From Asterochloris sp. CNOR1 (Eukaryota > Chlorophyta > Trebouxiophyceae > Trebouxiales > Trebouxiaceae), in NCBI GenBank assembly GCA_963969365.1, contig OZ017755.1:2108001-2172000 (forward strand): a stretch of DNA of 64,000 nucleotides, given 5' to 3'. The notes under the pieces are model-generated. The model was not told the origin of the DNA. It made no database searches and was given only the letters and a program-made list of their open reading frames with translations. Positions 1-10,500 of this stretch are shown here, piece by piece (within the stretch, counting starts at the first letter, position 1; the number at the start of each line of letters is the position of its first letter). The translations under genes and the position numbers were made by a program.

Positions 1-280
1 AGGTGGGAGGGCTGCAGAACCCACAAATTAGGGGCCAAAGTATAGGGGCCAATGTGCACGCCTCGCTGCCTGCTGGCGACTGTTAGTGGCCTCGTTCCAT
101 GAGGACATTTCTGCAGTGCCAGGCTCAAAGGGCTCTGCCTCCAGCATCTGGACCTCTGCAAACTGCAGGATACAGCAGAGCAAGCTGCCCATCACCAACC
201 CTGCTGCAGGCAGCGCGTCCTTGAAGAGGACGGTGCATGCGACAGAGACATCCACTCCACACTGCGGAATGTGTGTATGT

Positions 281-1725
281 TCAACTGGGCTCTTGCCTGG
301 AGTACCATTGAGCTTGATGAGAGCCAAATGCTTTCAACAGTAGGGCAAGCACTGATCCAGCTAGGATATCAGTCAGCAGCCTGAAAAGTGCTTTGTAGAG
401 CCAGGAGGCCTTGCATCTCACGGATGCATACCTATTCTGGCACATGCAGATGCAATATGCACTCAAATCATGAAACCCATGGGAAGCAATGACCTCGGCA
501 AACACTCACTGTTCATTGCACTCAGCCTCTTGTGTGGATTGTACATCAAAATTGTCTGGCTGAGGTATCTTGGTCATGCGTATGCCATCGCTACATCTGC
601 TGCATGTTGCAACCTCTCAGCTTCGCGCACTGGGTCTGGTGCGCACCACACACTTCCGAGCACAGCAGCCCCTCTAAACCCCATCCCCGCCAGCAACCCA
701 ATGTTGTCTGCAGTGACGCCTGCACCACAATGCAGCACTGAGCAAGCCATTCTGCTGAAATGTTGTCCAGCAAACTCCCGGAGCGGTGGGCCAGCAATAC
801 TTCACCTCCGAGGGCATACACTGGGAATTTGCAATCTGCCAGCTCTTCCTTGAGCTGTTGATGTTGGAATGCAGCCTCATAACCCTCCTTTGAGACTGCA
901 CCAGCAGAGGGTGAGTCAGTAGGCACTGTAAGCTTCTGGCTGTGCACAGGCTGTGCAGCAGCTTGGTCCTGGCCAGGAGGCTGAACACGCTGGTGGCTTG
1001 GTAGACAGGAGATATGCAGCGGCTGTGCTGTTGCAGCACAAGCAAATCCCTGGCAGCGCACAAGCAGGCGATCCCTACTCGTAGGAAACTGCACTATGAC
1101 GTTGCAAGCCAGCCCTTTTCGCCTTTATGAGTATGCTTTTTATTGGCATGTACAACACACTGGGGGCCTGGCAGGCACCAGCAGGCTAAGCCCAGCTTAT
1201 GCTGAGCAGCTCACCGGAGTCAAAGACTGGAGAAATGAAGGCATAGTCCAAGGCGCCATAATCCTGACTGAGCTGATCCAGCGCGTGGAGAGATGTTGAC
1301 AACGTCAGACCTGCACATCCCTGAGTTGCCCCCGACGACATGATCTTAGATACAGAGTGGTAAGTAATGCAGGAGTCTTACCTGGACGCGGTGCCAGTGG
1401 CTCTTTGGGCCTGCCATGCTCAGTAAAGTGCAGGCCCTGCAAGTTCAGGGCAAGATTTGCCACCAAACTCCAAACTGCATAGAATCCAGATCAGCAAGAT
1501 TGGGGCGAGCACCTTGATATCGAACTCCTCTGCAAGCTCATGGCAGGTGTGCAGCACCAGATTGCGCCTCGCCGCTTCTGGAAGGGCCTTCAGAAGCTCC
1601 CTCATGTCCACTGTGGCATACCCAGGCTTGCGGAGGTGGACAGTCATCTGCCGATCAAGCAGGCTATTCAGAAGACTCGGGGGAGTCTTCGGAGCTGTGA
1701 TCACCACCAGCCCAAATGCTGGCAT
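281..1725 (-). CDS. Thiamine-phosphate synthase / TenI-family protein, complete, 6 exons
   Basis: Exons (5' to 3'): 1725-1513, 1436-1382, 1310-1215, 895-806, 707-614, 380-281. All phases agree and give 215 residues, the usual size of a ThiE/TenI barrel. Visible landmarks in order are VVITAP at the N-terminus (first strand), TVHLRKPG, LVLHTCHELAEEFDIK followed across the intron by GLHFTE (family signature around the G-(V/L)-H-(F/L)-T-E loop), DYAFISPVFDSV, SKEGY, YALGG and FRGAAVLGSVW. ThiE joins HMP-pyrophosphate to thiazole phosphate in thiamine synthesis; TenI relatives share the fold but act in thiazole tautomerisation or have unknown roles, and I cannot separate the two from sequence alone. 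No plastid transit peptide is visible before the chosen ATG, so an upstream 5' exon remains possible. The gene is divergent from the UDP-xylose synthase gene. Confidence 0.85.
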
Positions 1726-2321
1726 CGCTCAGAGCGCCTTTAGTATTGAGGAAGATTGCTGTGAAGTCGGCACAGCTGCCCTGCACACAATCATAGAATG
1801 CCAGCCATCAGATACTGATGTCAGTGGCGCAAAAGATGATGACATGGGGGTGTGTTGCAGCTGTGCAACCCTGTGATTCCTTCTACCTGACACTTGGCCC
1901 ATTGACCCTGTATACACTGCCCCGGATTGGATCCGCCTGGATACAAGCAGGCCAGCAAAGCTGGACGTTTGTGTGGCGTCCCTGACAGGACAGCAGCAGC
2001 CAAGTCTGGGGCTTCGAAGCATACCTCTGTCAGAGCAGGCCAAATGTGCAGTGGGAGGGCTTGGTCGGGGTGTGGTATAATGACAAGGAACAAAGCAGAA
2101 CAGAGCCTCTCACCTCTTTGCTGATGTGTGTAGAGGGGGCCAGGGGGCCAGGGGGCAGGCTTTCACACCAGTAAATGGGTTACACAAGTAGAAAGGGTGC
2201 AGAGGCCTAATCACCTGGTTTCCTGTTATCCTCCTGTGCACTTCAGGTCCTGTATATAGCACATGTCAGATAGGAACCTGGGGGGGAAGACAAGCCAAAC
2301 AGAGCCTGCCTGCAGCCAGCG
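1726..2321. promoter_or_regulatory. Shared 5' region between two divergent genes
   Basis: This stretch of about 600 bp separates the start codons of the ThiE/TenI-like gene (minus) and the UDP-xylose synthase gene (plus), so it must hold both promoters. I see no convincing TATA box or riboswitch. A thiamine-pyrophosphate riboswitch would be of interest next to a thiamine gene, but I could not recognise its conserved core here. Confidence 0.4.
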
Positions 2322-5300
2322 ATGAACAAATCATCCAGCACAGATGGACTGGAGCGCCCGGTGAGCCTCGATCTGCGGCGTGTTGGATCTTGGCAGTCCT
2401 GGCACATTTGTGGAACTGAACACGCAGTAACTTGCCACTTCTGCTCCGCCTGTCTTGCTTCCAGCTGCTACAAAATCTGGTGCTCTGCAGGCAAGGCAGG
2501 CGTCCATGCAGCTGGGCAAGCACCCTGCCACACCAGTGAAGACCAAGCCTCGCATTGAACGCAACCGTGTCCTGGTGACTGGAGGTGCAGGATTTGTGGG
2601 CAGCCACCTTTGCACCTTCCTTGTGGAGCGTGGTGACCATGTGCGCAGCTTGCCCATGGCCGGTTCTCTGCATAGCTTGGAGGGGTCAGGACTCGACTTG
2701 AGCAAAGCTTGTTGGCCTGGCAAGATTGCCTGCCGGCCCTGTGAAGCTGGGGCCAGTCTGCCTGCACAGGCAGCCCATCAGTGGAGCTCAGCATCTGGCG
2801 GGCGCCCACTCACAGCTGCCTGTGGGGCGCTTCGCCCAGCCACTGGTGTGCCCGCTGGCAACTCCCTCAAGTGCCTGACCCTTGGCAGGAACAGGTCCCT
2901 TCAAAGGGGCCTGGACCTGCACTTGAGCGCTCCCCAGACTCCTGCTTGGAGGCCCCACTCACATCTTGGCTTGGCCGCTGGCCCAGGTGATGTGCCTGTT
3001 GGGCTGGAGAGCATAAGGATGGGCTGTGGCCTGTGGTGCCAGGCACAATGGAGGACTCACACCTGACCTCATGTGTTCCCCACTTGTCTGGCCGCGCAAT
3101 TGATCTGCTTGGCAGGACTTTGTGGCACAGGGCTGGCAGATGTCAGCCAGCCCCATGAGGAGGCAGGGCAAAGGCAGCTAGGACTCAAGGCTCAGCCACT
3201 TGGCGAGGTCAGCTTCACCTTTTACTTGACTGGTGGTGCAGGTGATCTGCCTGGACAATTTCTTCACGGGCTGCAAGGAGAACGTGTTGCACCTCATTGG
3301 CAAGTCCAACTTTGAGATGGTGCGCCACGACATCACGGAGCGCATCCTGCTGGAGGTGGACCAAATCTACCACCTCGCCTGCCCAGCCTCGCCCATCCAC
3401 TACAAGTGAGCAGGCGTTGTGATGCAGATGAACTAAGAGTGGGCAGGTGGCCCAATAAGCTGACAGCCAGGGCACCCCAACCTGAGGCAGGGCATCTCTA
3501 TGTCTATGCAGGCTGGGCTGTCTGCTTGAATGCAGTTGGCCATCCAGCAAGCCATGCCCTTCACATCAACGCTGCGAGAGAAGCTTTCTTTGAACACCAT
3601 GCCCGCCTGTGTTTGGGCCTCCACCAGGGCTGTTGAGGCCAGCCGCCTGTCCCAACCAAGGTGGCAGGGACTGTCCAACACCAGCCGGAACCTGCCTGCC
3701 AATGCTGTGGCCCTTGCAGCAGAGTCAAGCACACCAAGACCCATACTGTGCAGCAGTTGCCTTGCACTCCTGCCAGCAGCCAGTGGCTGCAGGTACAACC
3801 CCATCAAGACCATCAAGACGAGTTTCCTGGGCACCATGAACATGCTGGGCCTGGCCAAGCGCACAAGGGCACGCTTCCTCATCAGCTCCACCTCCGAGGT
3901 CAGCTGGAGTTCCTGTAGTACTCTGTCGTTAACACTGATAATGCCTGCAACTGTGCTGGCCCGTCATCAGCTCCACTGGCGAGAAAGGCTGAGAATGGTG
4001 GGAACAGCAACAAAGGCGGAATTCTGTTGCACCTCGCAGTGCTTTGCTCTGCATTATGACAGCGGGAACCCTGCTGGCAGGGTGGGATGAGGTGCTGAGG
4101 GAGTGCTACTTCTTCTTTAGCTCCACCAGCGGTGTCAGCGGGGTTCTATGGGCATGTTTGGGGATCAGCAACACATCGACCTGGATGGATATCACAATGC
4201 AGTTGCCTCGTCAGACCCATCAGCTCAATGCGGATAGTTGAGTCGTCCTGCAAAGATCTTGCTGTTGACAGTGGTGGCCCTGGTGTGAGCAGCAAGGTGC
4301 TTCAGGACTGACGTTGTCGTCAGCTCACTTATCTGGCTTGCGCAACAGCCTTGTTGCGCTGTGTGTTGCTTTGTCTGTTGACAAGGGAGGCGCTGCGGAA
4401 GCAGAGGCTTGCGCATCTGCTCCATCAGGCAGGCCAGCAGGCAGGGCAGCCCATTGAAAATTATGCATACCTGGTGGCCAGTACCTGCCTCTTGCAGCGA
4501 CCTGCTGCTGTGCCAACTGAAACCTGCTGCTGTGCCTGCTGAAACCTGCTCTGGCGCATGGTGCAGCCTGGCTGGGCACAGCCTGCAAGGCTGGGCTGCT
4601 GCTGTCCAGTCCCGTGACCGAACTGCTCCCCTGAAGGTGTACTCCACCCCAGCTGCCTGGACCTGAGTGCTGCTGTCTCCCGATACAGCCTGCAGCCCTG
4701 CATGACAGTGCAGCCTCTGCACAGGTGTACGACAACCACCTGCGGCCTGTTGCCCTGAGCTGTCTGAGCTGTTGCGTGAGCTGAGATTCTGTCGCCAACC
4801 ACTGCAGGTGCATGCAGCCCGCTGCATCACCCTGTGATCGAGAAGTATCCTGGAGGAAGGTGCATCTGGGACTGCACTTGCGATTGCTGAGTGGCCCTTG
4901 CCCAATCTGCAGGTCTATGGCGACCCTCTGCAGCACCCCCAGACTGAGAACTATTGGGGGAATGTCAACCCCATTGGCGAGCGCAGCTGCTATGACGAGG
5001 GCAAGCGCGCTGCAGAGTGCCTGGCCTTTGACTACCAGCGCGAACACAACCTGGAGGTGAGACACCGAATGCTTTGCTCCTGCCTTGTGACGGGGGCTGC
5101 TGTGTGAGGGATGCAGCAGCGTCCCTGGCCTTCGACACGCAGCGCAAATGCGACCTTGGAGGTAATGTGTGCTCAGCCCCAGACAGACCTCTTACCTGGG
5201 CGATGCTTTGATTGCACCTGCTCATTGCCAGTGCCCGTGGCCAACGCCTGAGCGCTGAGCAAAGAGTGGCCCTTGAGGCATACAGGGCCTGTTGGGGGGG

Positions 5301-7048
5301 GGGCACTGCTTTGACTAGATGCTGTGCATGGCAGGCCTCTGCACAAGTGGCCATCTTGCTCGTTGAACGCCTGTTCTTTTCTGCGCTTTGAAGTTGCGCG
5401 TCTTGAGAACCTCTGACCTAGATGAGATGTTGTTTGAGTTGTGCTCCACCCCTGCAGATCCGGGTGGTGCGCATCTTCAACACCTATGGGCCCCGGATGG
5501 CACTGGATGACGGTCGCGTTGTGAGTAACTTTGTGGCCCAAGCCCTTATGGACCAGCCCCTCACCGTTTATGGGGATGGCCAGCAGACACGCTCCTTCCA
5601 ATATGTGTCTGATCTGATCAGGGGTGAGGCTGGGTGGTGGGTGCGTGGACCTCTGCGCTGTCACACTCTTTTGGCCGTCCCGCACGTGCAACCAGCAGCT
5701 CCTCATAGATGGCCCTTGAATTCATCAGGGTGATGTTGGCTGTTGCTAGGCTGCACAGCCTCTCACTGTCATGGCAACAGCCACCAAATGCCCTCCTTCT
5801 GCTATGTGTCTGATCTCATCAGGCATGAGGCTGGGTGGTGCCTTTCTGCACAGCATCTCTGCACGGTCCCACTCTGTGGCCCCAGATTGGCATGCAGCCT
5901 GCAGCAGGGCACTTTCACAGAGTCCATCATGCGGCTGTCCCCTGCGGCATCGAGACACCCTCCAGAACCGCCCTCCTCAACATGGCCCTTTGACCGACCC
6001 AGGCTGACAAGTGCTTGACGCTGACGTTGCTGGTGACTGCCTGCAGGCATGGTGGCCGTGATGGATGGCCCCGAGACTGGCCCCTTCAACGTGGGCAACC
6101 CCACCGAGTTCACAATGCTGGAGCTGGCAGAGGTCGTCAAAGAGGTGGTCAACCCCCACGCAAAGATTGTGTACAAGGAGAACACTGCAGACGACCCAGC
6201 CAAGCGGAAACCAGACATCACCAAGGTCCGTCAGCCTGTGGAAAACGAGGCCTGGTAACATGGTTTCCAGGTCCACTGTGAGGAGTTGAGCTGTTTGCAA
6301 GCTGTGACAGTCTCTTGGGTCCTGCACTCTGCCAGCAGCCAGCAGCCGCTTCCCAAAATATCAAGTGTCAGGACGCCATGGGCCCCTGGCCATGCCAGCA
6401 CGTGCCAGCCTCCTCAAATAAAGGTCCTGACTTGTCAAGGATGCTGTGGCTGTGCTGCCTCTGCCTTGTTTCTGAGTGGACCCTTGCCGGACTGAAGGTC
6501 CTCCACGCTGCAGATCAAGAAGGCTCTAGGGTGGGAGCCAAAGGTCTCTCTGCGTGAAGGGCTGGCACTTATGGTTGAGGACTTTGCCAAGAGGCTAGGG
6601 TGAGAGCTTGCTGTCGTGACAGTGTGCTGTGGCGATTATACGGAGGTCAGCAGCTGCATAGTCTTGTGTCGTGTGCTTAACTATTGGACGTCAAGCCCAG
6701 GGCCTCCTGCTGCTGGCTGAGGTCAGAACCTGAGGTGCACCTGCCTGGCACAGACTTCCTCCATCGCCTGCCAGCCGCTGTGCTGCTGTTATCTCACGCT
6801 GACCCCTCCTTTGCCTGTCAGCATCGAGAAATCTTCTGCCTCATGTTGACCCCGTGTCGCCTAACAGCAATACAGCACATTTGCCTGACTGGTGTCTGCA
6901 TATTGCAGCAGATGGTTCCACCTTCATCATTGCTGCCCCCCCAGCACGTGCTCTGCATATGCATGGCATCAGCTCGGCACATCTTTGCCTCTGCAGGGTG
7001 ACTGTGAAGAAGAACCCTGAGGACACCCTGAAGGATCTCAAATCCTGA
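2322..7048 (+). CDS. UXS: UDP-glucuronate decarboxylase (UDP-xylose synthase), complete, 9 exons
   Basis: Exons: 2322-2360, 2491-2640, 3242-3405, 3793-3898, 4913-5056, 5458-5623, 6047-6225, 6514-6599, 6997-7048; total 361 residues. It converts UDP-glucuronate to UDP-xylose with bound NAD+, supplying xylose for wall and matrix glycans and glycoproteins. The short-chain dehydrogenase fold is clear: [14 protein letters not shown]-binding loop at about residues 43-53, [27 protein letters not shown], the catalytic Tyr-x3-Lys in CYDEGKR (Tyr180/Lys184), [28 protein letters not shown] and [12 protein letters not shown] near the C-terminus. The short N-terminus without a membrane anchor suggests a cytosolic isoform. 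The first exon (13 residues) is the least certain part; it joins in frame at 2491. Introns 5 and 6 contain degenerate copies of the preceding exon ends. Confidence 0.95.
5107..5166 (+). repeat. Intronic echo of UXS exon 5 donor edge
   Basis: The segment resembles the exon 5 end and splice donor at 5006-5062, about 100 bp upstream: both carry a 'ccctggccttcga / gcctggcctttga' core, then 'cagcgc', then '(c)ttggaggt(a/g)a'. It is not needed for the reading frame and is best read as a decayed junction-spanning duplicate. Confidence 0.65.
5285..5297 (+). repeat. Poly-G run (11 G)
   Basis: A homopolymer of 11 guanines lies in UXS intron 5. It affects no coding sequence and could be a length-variable or assembly-sensitive site. 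Confidence 0.8.
5793..5882 (+). repeat. Intronic echo of UXS exon 6 donor edge
   Basis: Near-copy of 5592-5680 at an offset of 201 bp. The shared core runs through 'tatgtgtctgatct', 'atcagg', then 'tgaggctgggtggtg', and similarity continues on the intron side to 'ctgtggcc'. The donor GT is lost in the copy, so the real exon ends at 5623. Confidence 0.8.
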
Positions 7049-7500
7049 CTGATTCCCTTCCTCTACACGCTTCAGTTCCCTGGCTCAGTATTGCTTCATC
7101 ACTTGTGCGCTGGAGCTCACAAAAGCTGTGATGCCCACGCTGGAGTGGTTCCAGCACTTCACTGTATCCCCCGCCTTGAATAGTTGACCTTGCACCATTT
7201 TTGCTGTGCAGTCATGTGGCTTTGTTACTGAAGGCCTTCATCTTGGATTTGCCTTCATCACAGCACCTGCAAGATGTATCATACACACTGAACACTTTAC
7301 ACAGGACCCTCAGGCCCTGCATGACTAGCCAACACTACAGCGCTTTTTCAGCAGACATCCAGGGCCCAGTGGTATTGCCGCAGACATTCAAAGCAAGCTT
7401 GAGTCAAGTATGGGATATATAAGGGCAATGTTTTGCTTGTCAAACGTCAGTTTCACTAAGTACGGTCTCTTCAGGAGGTGCCAGAGCTTGTGACAGCTGC
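7049..7500. other. Convergent intergenic region
   Basis: The UXS gene and the minus-strand recombinase-like gene end toward each other here, so this stretch holds both 3' untranslated regions. I see no further gene. Confidence 0.6.
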
Positions 7501-10500
7501 TCAGCTGGCGGCGTCAAATGGTGGCGTGGCAAGTGATGGAGCAGGTTCCTGGTGAGGGACGTGCTCGCCCTCCTGTGCAGCTGGGGCCTGCTCAGGCAGC
7601 GGCAGAGCCTGTGCCTGGGGCGCGTCCGGCATGCTAGGATGCTCGGGTGCCAACATGCCCTCAGGCGCTGCCTCATACACACTTCCATGGCCTGGCACCT
7701 ATACAGCAAGAAAGATACAAGCTCGTCGTCAGGCTGCAGCTGTCTGATTGGTATATGGTTGGTTGGACACAGCTCTCTTGCCCAAGCACCTGCACGCCAT
7801 GGGGCTGTTGAGCTCAGAGGTCCACACTAGTCCACAAGGGCTCTCAAGCAGTCGACCAAGCTGCAATGAGCAGCGCAACGTGTCGGGCTTTGATACCCAG
7901 TCCTTTGCCTCTGAGCTGCATGGCAACTCCTGCTCTGCCATCCTGACAGAAGCCACAGGCATGCAGCAAGCCAGTTGCAGGACAAGGCGTCTGCACTGGA
8001 AGCCATTCGCCAGCCGCTCATGCCGGGCAGGACAAGGCAATAGATGACAGCGGGAATCATAATCAAGGTCAACAAGGGGCAGCTGAGCACCACGTACGCA
8101 AAACAAAGGGCACACAGCAAGTGCAGGCCTGTGCTAGCGATCTGTAACAAATCTGACCTGAGCTCCTGGCGGGAGGTGACCAGCTGCCTGCATGGCCAGG
8201 TGAGCAGCATGCTCCCCACCCGCCACACCCCCCTCCTGCACACCCTGCACGCAATAGAAGTCACTGTGAGGCAGCCGACCATGTGGCCAGTACCACTCTG
8301 CGTACACAGCCCAGGTTAGCCCAACTTTGCCAGCAAAGTGACAGCAAATGCTACATGCTGGTGCACATCAGGGGGCACCGTCTCTGGCCATGTTTTCTTC
8401 AGGCCACCCCAGGAGACACTGCGCCATCCAGCGTGGATGCTGCTGCCTGTGCGACCGCCATGTGCAGGTGAATCTGGCAGCCAAAACACAGTATTCCAAC
8501 TTCTGGGACGCTGCCACCACGACAGCGGCCCCTGTGCAGTCGGCTGCCAGGAAGTTTGAAGACTAATCACCTGGTACGCTGCCGCCGCAGCGGCCGCAGC
8601 CATCTGCAAATGCAAGTCAGCGGGAATGCCCTCCTGCCCCTGCAGGGCAGGGTCTGCGGCCCCCCGCTTGCGCTTGCCAGCAGCAGGCTTGGAGGCATAC
8701 TGGTTGGCCAGCTTCTGCAGTAAGTCAAGCAATTGCTCTCCAATTTTGCAGCATTTGATTGATTGGTTGGCCAGCCGCTGCAGTCAATTGGCTGAGCAGT
8801 TGACGAGCGCAGCTGCAAGGACTGAACTGCTTCGCCTGCTCTGCAGCGTTGAGGGGAGACATGCCCGAGCCTGGGCAGACTCGCCTCGGCATGCACGTCT
8901 GTACACGCACATGGCAAAGGCTACAGGGACCACCAGGCAGTGCCACATCCAGCAGGTGCAACAGCTAGGCCACAGCTGAAGCTGTTGCTGAGCTTGCCTG
9001 CAGGGCGGAGTAGTTCTTGTCAGGCTCCATCTGCTGCAGCTCCTCCTCCAGCTGCTGAATCACGCCTGCACACCAGGAAGTTCTCCAGCTCAAACCCACA
9101 TGTCCAATAGCAGTATGAGGGCAAAGGGCCGCAGCTCCTCCTCCAGGTGCTGCACCACATCACTTGGGGCACATAAGAGGGGGGGGGGGGGGGGGGGGCA
9201 CCATCAGAGATGCAGGCAAGCTGCCTGCCGCAGATGCCAGCCTCCCCAGCAGTGGCAGCGCTGCTCATTGCGCTGCTCGGCACCACGGCTACCACAGCAG
9301 GCTCAGGGGCAGTCGGCCTGCTGCCGCCCTCCACTGCTGCCTGGGCGCCCGTGCATCTGTGACCTGATGTGCATTTGCCAGACAGCAAGCATGCCCCAGC
9401 CTGCTTGCGAGATGCCCTGCATCCCCCTTCCAGCGTGACTGCCCAAACTAGCATGCTCCAGCGCCTCTGTCCCCAACTGTAAGCCCCCTCAAGTGGGGTG
9501 CATTGCAGTGCCATGGTGATGCTGACACTGCTGGATGACTCACTGCCGCGCAAGAAACCTGGCCACTCCGCACGCTGCAGAAGCTTCCAGCCTGCCTCAT
9601 GCACAAGCCCAAGGACAACACTGACAGTGCATCTCACACCCGCCGCGCCTCACCGGCTTGCGAGATGATGAGCGCCTCAACATGCCACTGCACTGCCAGC
9701 ATGGCTCAGCAACCTGCGAGTGGTGCATTTGTGCTGACGACAACAAGCAATGGGCAACGCCTGTACGGCCGCAGGCTTGTCATGTGCTTGCAAGACGGCC
9801 TGCACACCTGTGCTTGAGTGCCCCCCATCCACAGCTGTGTTGGCCACATTGCCCCGCATGCCCCACCTGCTTGCGAGATGCCTAGCGCCTCTGTGCGGCG
9901 CTGCACTTCGGCAGCCAGTCCCCGCCTGAAGGCGCTGAAGCGTTCTGCAGCGTTGTGGCGCTCTGTCTTGTTCCCAGCCCAGCGCCGCGCGCTCATCGCG
10001 CTCAGGGTGTTGTAGGCGTGCATGGCCTGCCTCACTGATGAATAGTTGACTAGGGCAAAGGTCTGCAGGGCAGGAGGTCAGAGTCAGCCTTTGCTGCAGC
10101 TTTCAGCCGTCATCGGGGTTTGGGCTGGTGACAAATACACTTCACCTGCTTCCTGGCAGGCTGCTTGACACAAGAGTGCTCAGTGTGGCGGCAGATGCAG
10201 ACAATGGTAGCTTTGTCAGCTCATGGGCATGTGTGCAAGGTTTTTAAATTGGGCAGATTGAGACCCTGCAGTTCAATGCCTTGCACATGGGGCACCAGAT
10301 GACTGGAACAGACTGCAAGTCTTTGCAGTAGCAGTGCAGTCATGTTTGTCTCAGCATCAGGGCCTTGCTGACAGCTTCAGGCTTCAGTGGGCGCCTCTGC
10401 TTGCGCCGCCCGCCTGTAGAGGCGGCTGATGCACTGTGTTGCATAGGAGGGGTGCAAGAATTCAGAAGCCACCTGACAGGGTCCTACGGCAATCTCTGCC

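Noticed and set aside
3433-3891. 152-residue minus-strand frame inside the UXS gene
   Set aside because: It is antisense to UXS exons and introns, has no splice or family support, and overlaps the conserved HLACPASP exon region.
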